A stretch of 56,636 nucleotides of DNA, taken from Robiginitalea sp. (GTDB lineage Bacteria > Bacteroidota > Bacteroidia > Flavobacteriales > Flavobacteriaceae). The stretch is taken from assembly GCA_024642005.1 (NCBI GenBank), contig JAHECA010000023.1, positions 1 to 56,636 of the forward strand. The letters are read 5' to 3'. Numbering within the stretch: position 1 is the stretch's first letter; the number at the start of each line of letters is the position of its first letter. Position numbers and translations under genes: made by a program. Positions 40,405 to 48,936 of this stretch are shown one piece after another. The notes below the pieces were generated by a model. That model did no database searches. It saw only the letters and a list, made by a program, of their open reading frames with translations, and had not been told where the DNA came from.

Positions 40405-41309
40405 AACTTGATTTTTAAAGGCTGTCGGAACAGGGTGCCCCCTTCGAAGTATTCGTGTACCCAGGTGCCGTCGGAAAGAAATACGGTACCTATCGCCTGC
40501 CCGTCTACCAGGGCGATATAGGTGTCTTTTCGCGAAGTATTCACCAGCTTCATTCTAACTTTTGGCGTGCTGTCTACCAGTTGAAAGCCGTTTTCGATAG
40601 GCTGGGCATACCAGGTTTCCGGTTCGGTTGCCGATGCTGCCGCAACGGCAACCGCCACAGGTACTGTGGCGTTGGCTTCTGCTCCTTCAACAGCTGCTGC
40701 ACCGACTTGCGGATCGGCCTCGGGCGCCGGTTGCTGTTCTGCTGCTTTTTTTAAGGCCGCCTGCCCGGTTTCTGCCGCAGCTTCTGCCCCGGCCACCGAT
40801 ACGGCAGCTCCAGCGACGGCTGCTTCGGCCCGGGCTGCAGGGGGAGTCGGCGGCACCACCTGGCTGGCAGGAGTAGTAGCAGGCGGGTGGTAAGAATACG
40901 TGCGGCCCGAAAAGGAAAGGAAAGCATTCTGAATGGCTTCCTTATAAGCCTGCCCAAAATCTTTAAGCCGGCTGCTTCCTTCCATGGTCTGGAATACCTG
41001 ATTGCCCTCGCAATCGACAAACTCGAGGGTTACCCGGGTCAAAAACATACCCGAGGTGTCGTGCATGCGGGTAAATACCCCCTGGCAGGGCTCCACCCTT
41101 AGCTCAGTGGGCTGTTGGTTATCGTACACAGCCGGGTACCCGTTTTCAGTCAGGTAGTACTTTATTAACGTGCTGGTCTGGTACTTGTTGGGCTTGTTGT
41201 ACCCCTCAAAATGTGTGGGGACCACCACGTATTTATAGGTGTCGAACTGCGCCCGAAGGGGGGCGCTCAAAAGAAACAGAGCCAATAGGATGCCTGCGGG
41301 TCGAATCAT
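40401..41309 (-). CDS. secreted Ala-rich protein of unknown function, third gene of an envelope operon
   Basis: A 302-residue exported protein (signal ending near LRAQ, residue 21). The first domain (about 22-140: YKYVVVPTHFEGYNKPNKYQ and FVDCEGNQVFQTMEG) is compact and recurs in Bacteroidota as far as its style suggests. Residues about 145-235 are a low-complexity linker rich in Ala, Pro, Glu and Val. The C-terminal 65 residues form a small beta domain (KDTYIALVDGQAIGTVFLSDG). It begins 15 bases after the beta-barrel gene upstream, so it is probably co-transcribed with it. I do not know its function. Confidence 0.75.
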   Translation of the reverse strand: MIRPAGILLALFLLSAPLRAQFDTYKYVVVPTHFEGYNKPNKYQTSTLIKYYLTENGYPAVYDNQQPTELRVEPCQGVFTRMHDTSGMFLTRVTLEFVDCEGNQVFQTMEGSSRLKDFGQAYKEAIQNAFLSFSGRTYSYHPPATTPASQVVPPTPPAARAEAAVAGAAVSVAGAEAAAETGQAALKKAAEQQPAPEADPQVGAAAVEGAEANATVPVAVAVAAASATEPETWYAQPIENGFQLVDSTPKVRMKLVNTSRKDTYIALVDGQAIGTVFLSDGTWVHEYFEGGTLFRQPLKIKF

Positions 41310-41324
41310 GTATGTGCCGTAAAG

Positions 41325-42788
41325 TCAATTGCGACCCCAAGATAGGATATTTAATCCGATCTGGAAAGATTGGGTATGGCTGGCGGCCAGGTTGCGGTAA
41401 CCGAAAAGGTTGTCGGCCAGGAAGTAGAATTCGACTGGCCCTGCCTGCAGGCTCATGCCCAGGCCCAGGTTGGCCAGGCTGAACTTATCGACCGTGTAGG
41501 TGGCCTTCAGGGCAAGGGCATTCCAGAAACGCCTTTGGTAGAATGCCGTGAGGGCCGCCTGGGGGCCCCTTGGGCGGTTGACCAGGTGCAGTTGCCCCCC
41601 CACGCTGCTGCGGTAGTCGGGCAAGGGCGTGGGTGCCGATTTGCCGTTTCGGTAATCGCAATTGCAGTCTGAGGTGGCTCCTCCGGCATTTTTCTGCCCG
41701 AAATTATAGCGCACCGAAGCGTATAGCTGGGTGGGGCGGAAACTGAGGTAAGTACGCTCATTTTCCTCAAAGGGGATGAGGCCCTCCAGCTCGTCTACCA
41801 ACTGCTGCCAGAACTCCCTGTCGGGGTTCGAGAGCGCCTCAGGGAAAATGGCCTCGACCCCTTCTATTTCGCCCCTGCCCTGGAGCGTAAAGTTGCGCAC
41901 ATCTGTGGAGTGCACCAGAAAGCCGAGATCGAGCAGGCTGGCGGTAAGTACGAGCCGGTTGCTGAGGTTATGGGTAAACCCCAGGTCGACTCCCAGCCCC
42001 AGGTCGCCTCCGAAAAAACCACGGCTCACCATTTCGCGTCTGATTTCGGCGGCCTGATCGGCCGTATTGTCATCCAGGATGCGCCTGATGGCCTCAAAGC
42101 CTGAGGTGCGGAAGTTCATGTTGGCATCGAGGATGCTGCGCAGCAGGTTATTGGTGCCGGGTTCAGTGAGGAAATAACCCGAATTGGTGCTGCTTCTGAA
42201 ACTCACCATGCCGCTGTAGAGCTTGGCCCGGGCCCCGACCGTCCAGCGGTTGTCGAGCTGCCTGTTGATCCCAAAGTGGAAGACGTTGAGCACGTCGCCC
42301 CGTGTTCTGAGGTGCGACAGGCTATAGCGCCTGCCCAGCTGGCCCGCATTCCCCTCCCAGACCAGTTCGGCCAGGTCTCCAGGCCAGTAGGTAATGGCGT
42401 CGCCCAGGGTGTAGATGCCGAAGGAATAAAAATTATCTGGGCGCTCCCGGCCCCTGAAGCCTCCGCTGAGCAATTCTGCCTGCACAGTGGTGCCGAATTC
42501 GTCCCTGGGTTTCAACCCGTTAATGGCCCTGTCGCGGATCTTGTCGTTGATGTCGAGCCCGTCGTTGGCAAAAAGGTCATTCACGCTAATCCCGCTTGCC
42601 CGGCCCTGCGCTGAAATGCCCGATAGCGCAGGAACCCCTGCATACCACTGATACTCAGCCTTCGCCCCTGGGTTGAGCAGCAGTGCCTGGGGAATCTCCA
42701 TAAAATCATACAGGAGTTGCCGGTTCTGGGCGTGTACCGCCCCCAGGACACCTGCGGCAAGCAGGGCGGTAAGGAACAGCTGCCTCAT
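41325..42788 (-). CDS. predicted outer-membrane beta-barrel protein (DUF5723-like)
   Basis: A 487-residue exported protein (signal ending near VHAQ, residue 21). The N-terminal MEIPQALLLNPGAKAEYQWYA is the asparagine-proline region seen in Bacteroidota PorV/DUF5723-like barrels. Alternating strands continue to the end (FSLANLGLGMSLQAGP; FEFYFLADNLFGY-like VEFYFLADNLFG), closing with LNILSWGRN. The start codon overlaps the stop of the lipoprotein gene upstream (ATGA), so the two are translationally coupled. Role unknown; the DUF assignment is tentative. Confidence 0.7.
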   Translation of the reverse strand: MRQLFLTALLAAGVLGAVHAQNRQLLYDFMEIPQALLLNPGAKAEYQWYAGVPALSGISAQGRASGISVNDLFANDGLDINDKIRDRAINGLKPRDEFGTTVQAELLSGGFRGRERPDNFYSFGIYTLGDAITYWPGDLAELVWEGNAGQLGRRYSLSHLRTRGDVLNVFHFGINRQLDNRWTVGARAKLYSGMVSFRSSTNSGYFLTEPGTNNLLRSILDANMNFRTSGFEAIRRILDDNTADQAAEIRREMVSRGFFGGDLGLGVDLGFTHNLSNRLVLTASLLDLGFLVHSTDVRNFTLQGRGEIEGVEAIFPEALSNPDREFWQQLVDELEGLIPFEENERTYLSFRPTQLYASVRYNFGQKNAGGATSDCNCDYRNGKSAPTPLPDYRSSVGGQLHLVNRPRGPQAALTAFYQRRFWNALALKATYTVDKFSLANLGLGMSLQAGPVEFYFLADNLFGYRNLAASHTQSFQIGLNILSWGRN

Positions 42789-43333
42789 GTGAGCTCGAAC
42801 CTGAATTGGGCGCTGGAACGCAACATAATTTTGGGTTCGGGAAGGGTTGAAACACTGGTGGAATCACCCAGGTTAGTGGCGCTTAACCGCAATTGCGCGG
42901 TGTTTCGCAGTATGTCAATGCTGCGCCCGCCCAGGCCGCCATAAGGAATTTCACGGCGCAGCACGGCCGTGGGGGCGGCAGTGATCCGGAACGATTCGCT
43001 GTCGAGCACAGCTCCGGAAGCGTCAAGGAATTCAAGGACGATTTGCAAGGGCTTGCTGGTGGTATTTTCCACCTCGTATACCATAACCCCATCGAGCAGG
43101 TGATCGGCCACGTACTGCTCCGAAAAGGCTTCAAAAGCAAAGGTTTCCTGGATGAAGTCGGCCCCCGCCGACTGATTAATCATCGCCTCGGTAGCCTCAA
43201 CATACAGCAGGCTGGCCTCCATATCGGGGGTTACCGAGAGGTTGTCTAACTGCTCGAAATTTTGGGAGTCAACGCAGGAAAGGGCAGTCTGCAGGCAAAG
43301 CAGGCCGCTCAGGAATCGGAGGGTGGTTTTCAT
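42785..43333 (-). CDS. small lipoprotein of unknown function, first gene of an envelope operon
   Basis: A 182-residue predicted lipoprotein (lipobox TALSC, Cys20). The body looks like a beta-sandwich: YEVENTTSKPLQIVLEFLDASGAVLDSESF resembles an immunoglobulin-like strand pattern. The ATG at 43333 gives a proper signal peptide; an ATG at 43357 would place charged residues before it. The stop overlaps the next start (ATGA). Function unknown; it may anchor or assemble the barrel encoded next. Confidence 0.7.
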   Translation of the reverse strand: MKTTLRFLSGLLCLQTALSCVDSQNFEQLDNLSVTPDMEASLLYVEATEAMINQSAGADFIQETFAFEAFSEQYVADHLLDGVMVYEVENTTSKPLQIVLEFLDASGAVLDSESFRITAAPTAVLRREIPYGGLGGRSIDILRNTAQLRLSATNLGDSTSVSTLPEPKIMLRSSAQFRFELT

Positions 43334-43405
43334 AGCAAGTTTTTCTGGGCATGCCACGGGTATTCTGCAGGCCTGCCGTTAAGAACCCATTCCCCTCTAA
43401 TAACT

Positions 43406-44095
43406 CTATAAATGGTTTTTTATTTCCCCCAGGTGCCTGATAATCGGGCAGTAATCGTGCTGGGGGTCGTCGTGCACATTAAAATGCAAGGCCTGCAGGC
43501 CAACGGCCCGGGCCCCCAGGATGTCGGCTTCGAGGCTGTCGCCTATCATTACGGCCTTATGCGGTTCCACGCCAGCCTCCTTGAGGGCCAGCTCAAAGAT
43601 TCGGGGGTTGGGCTTTTGCACCCCGGCCCGTTCGGAATGGATTACCTGCACGAAGTAGTGTTCGATGCGACAGTTGCGCAGCTTCCGGAACTGCACCTCT
43701 TCAAAGCCGTTGGTGATGATGTGCATGCGGTACCCCCCGCGGAGGTAGTCCAGGATTTCCAGGGCATAGGGCATCAGGTGTGTATGGGTAGACAGCCCCT
43801 GGATGTAGGCCTCCGACAACAGGTGGATCTGCTCATCGGCAATGGGATAACCCAACTGGTCAAATACGGAGCGCAGCCGCTGGTACCTCAGGTCTTCCTT
43901 GCCGATTTGCCCGTCGCGGTACAATTTCCAGTACTGCAGGTTACGGGGAATGTACACGTGCAGGAAATCGCTGAGTGCGACGCCGATCCCCAGGTCGGCG
44001 AAAATATGCTGGTACGTCAGGGCCGAATTCCGCTCAAAATCCCACAGGGTGTGGTCGAGGTCGAAGAAGATGTCGGTGATGGGGTGCTTAAGCAT
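43406..44095 (-). CDS. HAD hydrolase, YjjG-type pyrimidine nucleotidase
   Basis: Cytoplasmic phosphatase likely acting on non-canonical nucleoside monophosphates. HAD motifs are FFDLDHTLWDF (nucleophile Asp), IITNGFEEVQ (motif II), Lys in VQKPNPRIFE, and MIGDSLEADILGA (Mg-binding acid). The helical cap lies at about 15-95. Length 229 residues with the ATG at 44095, which overlaps the preceding gene by eight bases; an upstream start would lie deeper in that gene. Confidence 0.85.
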   Translation of the reverse strand: MLKHPITDIFFDLDHTLWDFERNSALTYQHIFADLGIGVALSDFLHVYIPRNLQYWKLYRDGQIGKEDLRYQRLRSVFDQLGYPIADEQIHLLSEAYIQGLSTHTHLMPYALEILDYLRGGYRMHIITNGFEEVQFRKLRNCRIEHYFVQVIHSERAGVQKPNPRIFELALKEAGVEPHKAVMIGDSLEADILGARAVGLQALHFNVHDDPQHDYCPIIRHLGEIKNHL

Positions 44096-45389
44096 GGTAT
44101 TTCGAGAGTACGGCTTCGTAAAGCCCGATCCAGTCTTCGGTCTCGTATCCGCCCAGCAGTTCATTCGAGAAGATGCAGCAGAAATTCCCGTTTACCTGTC
44201 TCACCTGCTGGTACAGGCCGTCGAGGGCCTCCCATACGGCCTTGCGGGAAGGATAGGTTAACAGGGCATAGTCGTGGAAGGCAAAGGGTACCACCCTTAT
44301 GGGCTGTTGGGTTTCGAGGGCGATGTCGTAAAAAAAGAACGGCGTGCAGGTACTGGCCCGGAAGCCGATCTTGTGCGTATAGCCCAGGGTGTAGTCGTCG
44401 GTAAACTCGGCATCTACCAGATCGCGGTAGGTCTGGGGCACATCGACCCGGTTGTAGCGCATGCGCGACATCTGTACGGGCCTGTGAAGCACGTCTGAAA
44501 GGTTTTTTTTCTCGCGTTTCATGACTTCGGGGTCGCCGGCAGCGGTATAGGAAACCCCCAGGGCCACAGCGGAATAGTCGGCAACCGATTTGATGAGAAA
44601 CCGGAACTGGTTGTTGTTGGGGGAAACGTTTTTGTCGTAGGTGGAGTACTCCGCGAACTGGAAGAAAAACAGGGCCTGCACCGGGTATTTCTTGTGCAGG
44701 GCGATGAGCCGTTCAAAATTGTCGTACGGGTCGGTGGCAGGGTTTATCCACACCCGTACCCGCTCCCAGATGCGCTTCAGCTGAAAGCGCGACAGGTCGT
44801 ACAGCAACCCGGCCGCCCCCCTGAAAAAGCCCCGGCGGGCGTAAGCATGAGAGGTGGTAACGTCTATAACCGGGCAGAACCGGTATCCTTCGGGCCTGGC
44901 CTGCAGGTCTGGGAACCGCTGCTGCAGCACACCCAGCAATTTGTAGGCCCAGAGGTCGACCAGGGGCAGGTGCAGGAAGTTGTGCTGCTGCGCCAGGCTT
45001 TCAGCCGGGGGAAACCGGCCGTGGGCATCCTTCATATGGGGCAGGTACTCCTCATACCGGCTGATCAGATAGAAGGAGGCCGCCAATACATCGTACGGGA
45101 TATTGCTGCGCTCACCGGTTTTGAAAAAGCACGGCAGCCCCTCCCAGTCGCTCAGCTGAATGTCGAGTTCATCTACCCCCTGCCTGAAGAGCAGCTCGTG
45201 GCTGCGGATAAAGAACTCATTCTGCAGGGGTTGGCGGGTATAGGTAATCTTGGGGCCCTTATGGGCGATAAAATCTTCCACCTTGGTGCTGAACCTTACC
45301 TCTATGCCGAGCATGCGCGTAAAGAGGTGGCGTGCGATATAGGTAAAGCGCGGACTGATTTTATGCGTGTAAATAAGCAGCAAAGCCAA
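44088..45389 (-). CDS. polysaccharide deacetylase-like protein (DUF7033-type N-terminus), catalytic motifs incomplete
   Basis: A 433-residue protein similar in layout to flavobacterial polysaccharide-deacetylase-family proteins: a long N-terminal domain (about 1-170, with LIYTHKISPRFTYIARH and YDVLAASFYLISRYEEYLP) and a C-terminal NodB-like barrel (PVIDVTTSHAYARRG; ALFFFQFAEYSTYDKN; GFRASTCTPFFFYDI). The usual HPS metal-binding stretch is replaced by LGVSYTAAGDP, so zinc binding is doubtful. It follows radC by three bases and overlaps the phosphatase gene by eight, hence a likely three-gene operon. Confidence 0.7.
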   Translation of the reverse strand: MALLLIYTHKISPRFTYIARHLFTRMLGIEVRFSTKVEDFIAHKGPKITYTRQPLQNEFFIRSHELLFRQGVDELDIQLSDWEGLPCFFKTGERSNIPYDVLAASFYLISRYEEYLPHMKDAHGRFPPAESLAQQHNFLHLPLVDLWAYKLLGVLQQRFPDLQARPEGYRFCPVIDVTTSHAYARRGFFRGAAGLLYDLSRFQLKRIWERVRVWINPATDPYDNFERLIALHKKYPVQALFFFQFAEYSTYDKNVSPNNNQFRFLIKSVADYSAVALGVSYTAAGDPEVMKREKKNLSDVLHRPVQMSRMRYNRVDVPQTYRDLVDAEFTDDYTLGYTHKIGFRASTCTPFFFYDIALETQQPIRVVPFAFHDYALLTYPSRKAVWEALDGLYQQVRQVNGNFCCIFSNELLGGYETEDWIGLYEAVLSKYHA

Positions 45390-45392
45390 GGG

Positions 45393-46088
45393 TCAGATCA
45401 GTTGTTCATCTGCAAAGCTATAATATTCCGCGCCACTTACGATCAGATGGTCTAAAACACGTATGTCCATGGTAGCCGAAGCCTTGCTGATCTTTTGGGT
45501 GATTTGCCGGTCTGCCTTACTGGGGCGCAGGTTTCCGGAGGGGTGGTTGTGGGCCAGGATAAGGCCCACAGCGCCCGTTTCCAGGGCCTTCCTCAGAATA
45601 ATCCGCACATCTACCAGGGTGCCGGTTATGCCCCCTTTGCTCAACTGGAAGGAAGTGAGCACCCGATTGGCATTGTTCAGGCACAGTACCCAGAATTCTT
45701 CATGTTCCAGGTAGGCCAGCAGCGGCCTGAGCAACATGAAGGCATCGCGGCTCTCCCGGATAGGAGCCGCCGGTACCGGGGGTTCGGCAAAACGGCGGGC
45801 TATTTCAAGGGTGGCAGCAACCACAGCTGCCTTGGCAGGGCCAATGCCGCGGAACTGCTGCAAACGCTCGGCCGAAAACCGGGCCAGGCCCCAAAACCCG
45901 TCTCCGCTGGCCCGCAACAGCTCCCTGGCCAGGTCTACTGCAGTCGCGCTTTGCGTACCCGAGCCGAGCAGCACAGCCAGCAGCTCCGCTTCTGAAAGCA
46001 CCCCGCTCCCCTGCCCTATCAATCGCTCGCGCGGGCGTTCTTCCCTGGTCCAATCCCTGATTATCCGGTGTTCCAAATCGATTCCCAT
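45393..46088 (-). CDS. radC: RadC family JAB/MPN-domain protein
   Basis: Conserved protein with an N-terminal helix-hairpin-helix part (ERPRERLIGQGSGVLSEAELLA; RFRGIGPAKAAVV-like QQFRGIGPAKAAV) and a C-terminal JAMM metalloprotease-like domain with the metal site HNHPSGNLRPSKAD. Once linked to DNA repair, its role is uncertain. Length 231 residues with ATG at 46088 (MGIDLEHRI), which lines up with the usual family start; an ATG at 46106 is possible. Confidence 0.88.
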   Translation of the reverse strand: MGIDLEHRIIRDWTREERPRERLIGQGSGVLSEAELLAVLLGSGTQSATAVDLARELLRASGDGFWGLARFSAERLQQFRGIGPAKAAVVAATLEIARRFAEPPVPAAPIRESRDAFMLLRPLLAYLEHEEFWVLCLNNANRVLTSFQLSKGGITGTLVDVRIILRKALETGAVGLILAHNHPSGNLRPSKADRQITQKISKASATMDIRVLDHLIVSGAEYYSFADEQLI

Positions 46089-46089
46089 A

Positions 46090-46117
46090 GCACCTACAGA
46101 TAACAAATTTTAGGTGC
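46090..46117. repeat. inverted repeat between radC and the DUF1569 gene
   Basis: GCACCTA at 46090-46096 and TAGGTGC at 46111-46117 are perfect inverse complements with a 14-base spacer, right upstream of radC in a divergent promoter region. Confidence 0.45.
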
Positions 46118-46167
46118 AATCGCCCATCAGACTGGTCAGATTCCCTACTTTTAGTTCAAAAGCGCCT

Positions 46168-46611
46168 ATGAAATCCCTTTTTGACGTTTCCGCCTATCAG
46201 GAAATCCTTGACCGACTCGGGCGGCTCGACCCGCAGGTTGAGCCCCTTTGGGGTAAAATGTCGGTCGGTCAGATGGTCTGGCACTGCCAGGTACCACTCA
46301 GGGTGGCCATTGTGAACAAGCAAACCCAGGTAAAGTGGAACCCACTGCTGCAGTGGCTGTTCAAGAAAAGTTTATACAACGAGCGCCCCTGGCGCAAGCA
46401 CCTGCCTACCAGTCCCCTGGCCAAGGCAGTGGAACCCAAGGATTTTCAAGTCGAATTTCCGGTGCTGTTAAACCTGGTGCATGAATTTCACGCCCTGAAG
46501 CAACGCGACCAGTGGAATGCCCACCCGCTCTTCGGCTCGTTTAGCCCGCAGCAATGGGGGCAATTGCAGTACAAACACCTCGACCACCACCTGCGGCAGT
46601 TCGGCCGCTGA
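46168..46611 (+). CDS. DUF1569 / DinB-like protein
   Basis: A 147-residue cytoplasmic protein with the layout of DUF1569: SVGQMVWHCQVPLRVA, a middle Trp-rich part and QWGQLQYKHLDHHLRQFG at the end. The spaced His residues resemble the metal site of DinB-fold proteins. The ATG at 46168 is preferred because it lies after a TACTTTTA box at 46146-46153. Function unknown. It converges on the murein ligase gene with no gap. Confidence 0.75.
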   Translation: MKSLFDVSAYQEILDRLGRLDPQVEPLWGKMSVGQMVWHCQVPLRVAIVNKQTQVKWNPLLQWLFKKSLYNERPWRKHLPTSPLAKAVEPKDFQVEFPVLLNLVHEFHALKQRDQWNAHPLFGSFSPQQWGQLQYKHLDHHLRQFGR

Positions 46612-47976
46612 TCAGGGCCGGGTGCCGAGCCTGGCTTTGAGGGAGGCCAGGTCGAGGCCGCCGTAATTGCCGCTGCTCATCAACAAAAGCACTGAATTTT
46701 CGAGCGGGTACCCCTGTAGGTAGCGCTGCAGTTCTGCTGTTTGGGTGCATACTTCCAGTCCCGGCCGGGCAAAGGCCCCGCGTATGTCTTCGGCCCCGAT
46801 GGGCTGCAACCCCTTTATGGCAAGCGATTCGGGAATATAGAACACCAGGGCCTCGTCGGCGGCGTCGAGACTGCCCTGATACCCACTCAGGAAATGCGCA
46901 TTCAGGCTGCTGTAGGTATGTAATTCGAGACAGGCAATCAGGCGGCGCCCCGGGAATTGTTCCCGTACGGCCCGGGTGGTGGCGGCCACTTTGCTCGGGG
47001 AGTGGGCGAAATCTTTGAAGATGGCCGCGTCGGGTCGGCTGCCCAGCAGCTCGAGACGCTTGGCTGCCCCTTTGAAGGAAGCAATGGCCTCGTAAAAATC
47101 GGCCTGGTCTACGCCCATTTGCTGGCAGATCCATTTGGCCCCCGCCAGGTTGCTCAGGTTGTGCCTGCCGAAAACCTCGAGGGGCATTGGGCCTTCGGGC
47201 GTCTCCAGCAGGGTATTCCCGCCCTCCACGCGGTACGGGGGGGCGGTGTAGGGAAACTTCCTGACCGGGGCCTCGAGCTGGTCGACCAGGGCCACCACCT
47301 CGGGGTCTTCGGCATTGTAGGTGATGCTGCCCCCCGGCACGATGGTTTCCAGGAATATCCGGAATTGTTCCCGGTACGACTCAAAGGTGGGGAACACATT
47401 GATGTGGTCCCAGGCAATGCCGCTCAACAGGGCGATATTCGGATGGTATAAATGGAACTTGGGCCTGCGGTCGAGGGCCGAGGAAAGGTACTCGTCCCCT
47501 TCCAGTACGATAAATTCATTGGAGTCTGTCAGGTGTACCATGCGGTCGAACCCGTCGAGCTGTGCACCGACCATGAAATCGGTATCGACTTCCCAGTAGC
47601 GCAGCACATGCAAAATCATGGAGGTGATGGTGGTTTTGCCGTGGCTCCCGCCAATGACCACCCGGGTTTTGTCGCGCGATTGCTCGTAGAGGAATTCGGG
47701 ATACGAAACCACCTTGAGGCCCAGGTCGCGGGCCCGCAGGAGTTCGGGGTTGTCGGCCTTGGCGTGCATGCCCAGAATTACGGCATCGAGGCCCGGGTGT
47801 ATTTTCCCGGGAAACCAACCGAAAGCCTCGGGCAGCAGCCCGGCCTGCTGCAGGCGGGTTCGCGAGGGCTCGAAAATTACGTCGTCGCTGCCGCTTACCT
47901 GGTAGCCCTTGTCTGCCATGGCCAGGGCCAGGTTGTGCATGGCACTGCCCCCGATGGCTATAAAATGGATTTGCAT
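46612..47976 (-). CDS. mpl: UDP-N-acetylmuramate:tripeptide ligase (Mpl-like Mur ligase)
   Basis: Cytoplasmic ATP-dependent ligase that reuses murein tripeptide by joining it to UDP-MurNAc. The N-terminal nucleotide-binding part is HFIAIGGSAMHNLALAM, the ATP loop GGSHGKTTITSMI, and the central signature LEGDEYLSSALDRRPKF with HPNIALLSGIAWDHINVF is typical of Mpl. The C-terminal domain has FKDFAHSPSKVAATTRAV. The 454 residues start at the ATG at 47976; a longer frame would include the TATCTTTG box. Confidence 0.85.
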   Translation of the reverse strand: MQIHFIAIGGSAMHNLALAMADKGYQVSGSDDVIFEPSRTRLQQAGLLPEAFGWFPGKIHPGLDAVILGMHAKADNPELLRARDLGLKVVSYPEFLYEQSRDKTRVVIGGSHGKTTITSMILHVLRYWEVDTDFMVGAQLDGFDRMVHLTDSNEFIVLEGDEYLSSALDRRPKFHLYHPNIALLSGIAWDHINVFPTFESYREQFRIFLETIVPGGSITYNAEDPEVVALVDQLEAPVRKFPYTAPPYRVEGGNTLLETPEGPMPLEVFGRHNLSNLAGAKWICQQMGVDQADFYEAIASFKGAAKRLELLGSRPDAAIFKDFAHSPSKVAATTRAVREQFPGRRLIACLELHTYSSLNAHFLSGYQGSLDAADEALVFYIPESLAIKGLQPIGAEDIRGAFARPGLEVCTQTAELQRYLQGYPLENSVLLLMSSGNYGGLDLASLKARLGTRP

Positions 47977-47996
47977 GATGGTTCGATCAACAGCCC

Positions 47997-48004
47997 CAAA
48001 GATA
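47997..48004 (-). promoter_or_regulatory. -7-type promoter box of mpl
   Basis: TATCTTTG on the minus strand, an exact TAnnTTTG match, ends 20 bases before the mpl ATG. Confidence 0.45.
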
Positions 48005-48064
48005 CGCAATGCCCGGGTTCGGGGGTTGCACCTTTGGGGCGGCTGCCGTTTGGCGCGAAACCCG

Positions 48065-48072
48065 TACTTTTA
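48065..48072 (+). promoter_or_regulatory. -7-type promoter box of the SDR gene
   Basis: TACTTTTA, one base off TAnnTTTG, 46 bases before the ATG at 48119. The 13 bases TACTTTTAAGTGC recur exactly upstream of the sigma-factor gene (55937-55949). Confidence 0.35.
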
Positions 48073-48118
48073 AGTGCCAATTTCCCGAAAATATTCCTTC
48101 GGGTCACCTGAAATAACC

Positions 48119-48904
48119 ATGCAGATCTCACTGAAAGGAAAACACGCCCTGGTGGGCGGAAGCAGCCGGGGTATCGGCCATGCCATAGCCTGCCAGCTGG
48201 CACGAAGCGGCGCCCGGGTAACCCTGGCAGCCCGCTCTGAAGACCGCCTGGCCGCCACCGTGGCCGATCTCACCAGCGAAACCGGCGTCCGGCACGGGTA
48301 CCTTGTGGTCGATTACACCGACCTGGAGGCTTACCAGGCGCAAATGGCTGCCTTCCTGCAAGGCGACCCGGTCGACATTCTGGTGAACAATACTCAGGGC
48401 CCGCCGGCGGGAACCAGCCTCGAAATGGGCCTGGAAGACTACCAGCGTGCCTTTGACCTGCTCTTTCAAAGCGTGGTGTTTACCACCCTGAAAGCCCTGC
48501 CGCACATGCAACAGCAACAATGGGGGCGGATCATCAACGTGGCTTCGGTCTCGGTGCGCGAACCCCTGGGCTACCTGGCCCTTTCCAACAGCATCCGCTC
48601 AGCCCTGGTGAGCTGGGCCAAGACGCTGGCCGGCGATGTGGGCCCATTCGGAATTACCGTCAATTCGGTGCTTACCGGATATTTTGAAACAGAACGCTTA
48701 ACCAGCCTGAATGCCAAAAAGGCCGAACAAATGAGGATTCCCCCTTCAGAGGTAGCCGACCGGCTGAAGGCCCTGGTGCCCCTCAGGCGCCTGGGGCAGC
48801 CCGAAGAATACGGATATCTGGCGGCCTTCCTGGCCTCAGAGGAGGCTGCCTACCTCACTGGAGCAGCCATCCCTCTGGATGGTGGGCTGTTGAAATCATT
48901 TTAA
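48119..48904 (+). CDS. SDR-family oxidoreductase, atypical active site
   Basis: A 261-residue Rossmann-fold protein. The cofactor loop GGSSRGIGHAIA, the NNTQG variant of NNAG, and the C-terminal LTGAAIPLDGGLLKSF are typical of FabG-like SDRs, as is the active-site Ser in INVASVS. The canonical YxxxK is missing: the matching stretch reads GYLALSNSIR, with Asn where Lys should be. A branch of SDRs with this LALSN variant exists, often labelled 3-oxoacyl reductase, but its chemistry is not assured. Start at ATG 48119 places the cofactor loop at residue 14, as usual. Confidence 0.8.
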   Translation: MQISLKGKHALVGGSSRGIGHAIACQLARSGARVTLAARSEDRLAATVADLTSETGVRHGYLVVDYTDLEAYQAQMAAFLQGDPVDILVNNTQGPPAGTSLEMGLEDYQRAFDLLFQSVVFTTLKALPHMQQQQWGRIINVASVSVREPLGYLALSNSIRSALVSWAKTLAGDVGPFGITVNSVLTGYFETERLTSLNAKKAEQMRIPPSEVADRLKALVPLRRLGQPEEYGYLAAFLASEEAAYLTGAAIPLDGGLLKSF

Positions 48905-48936
48905 GACAGGGGGTACTCTCGTGGACTGCGCTCCAA

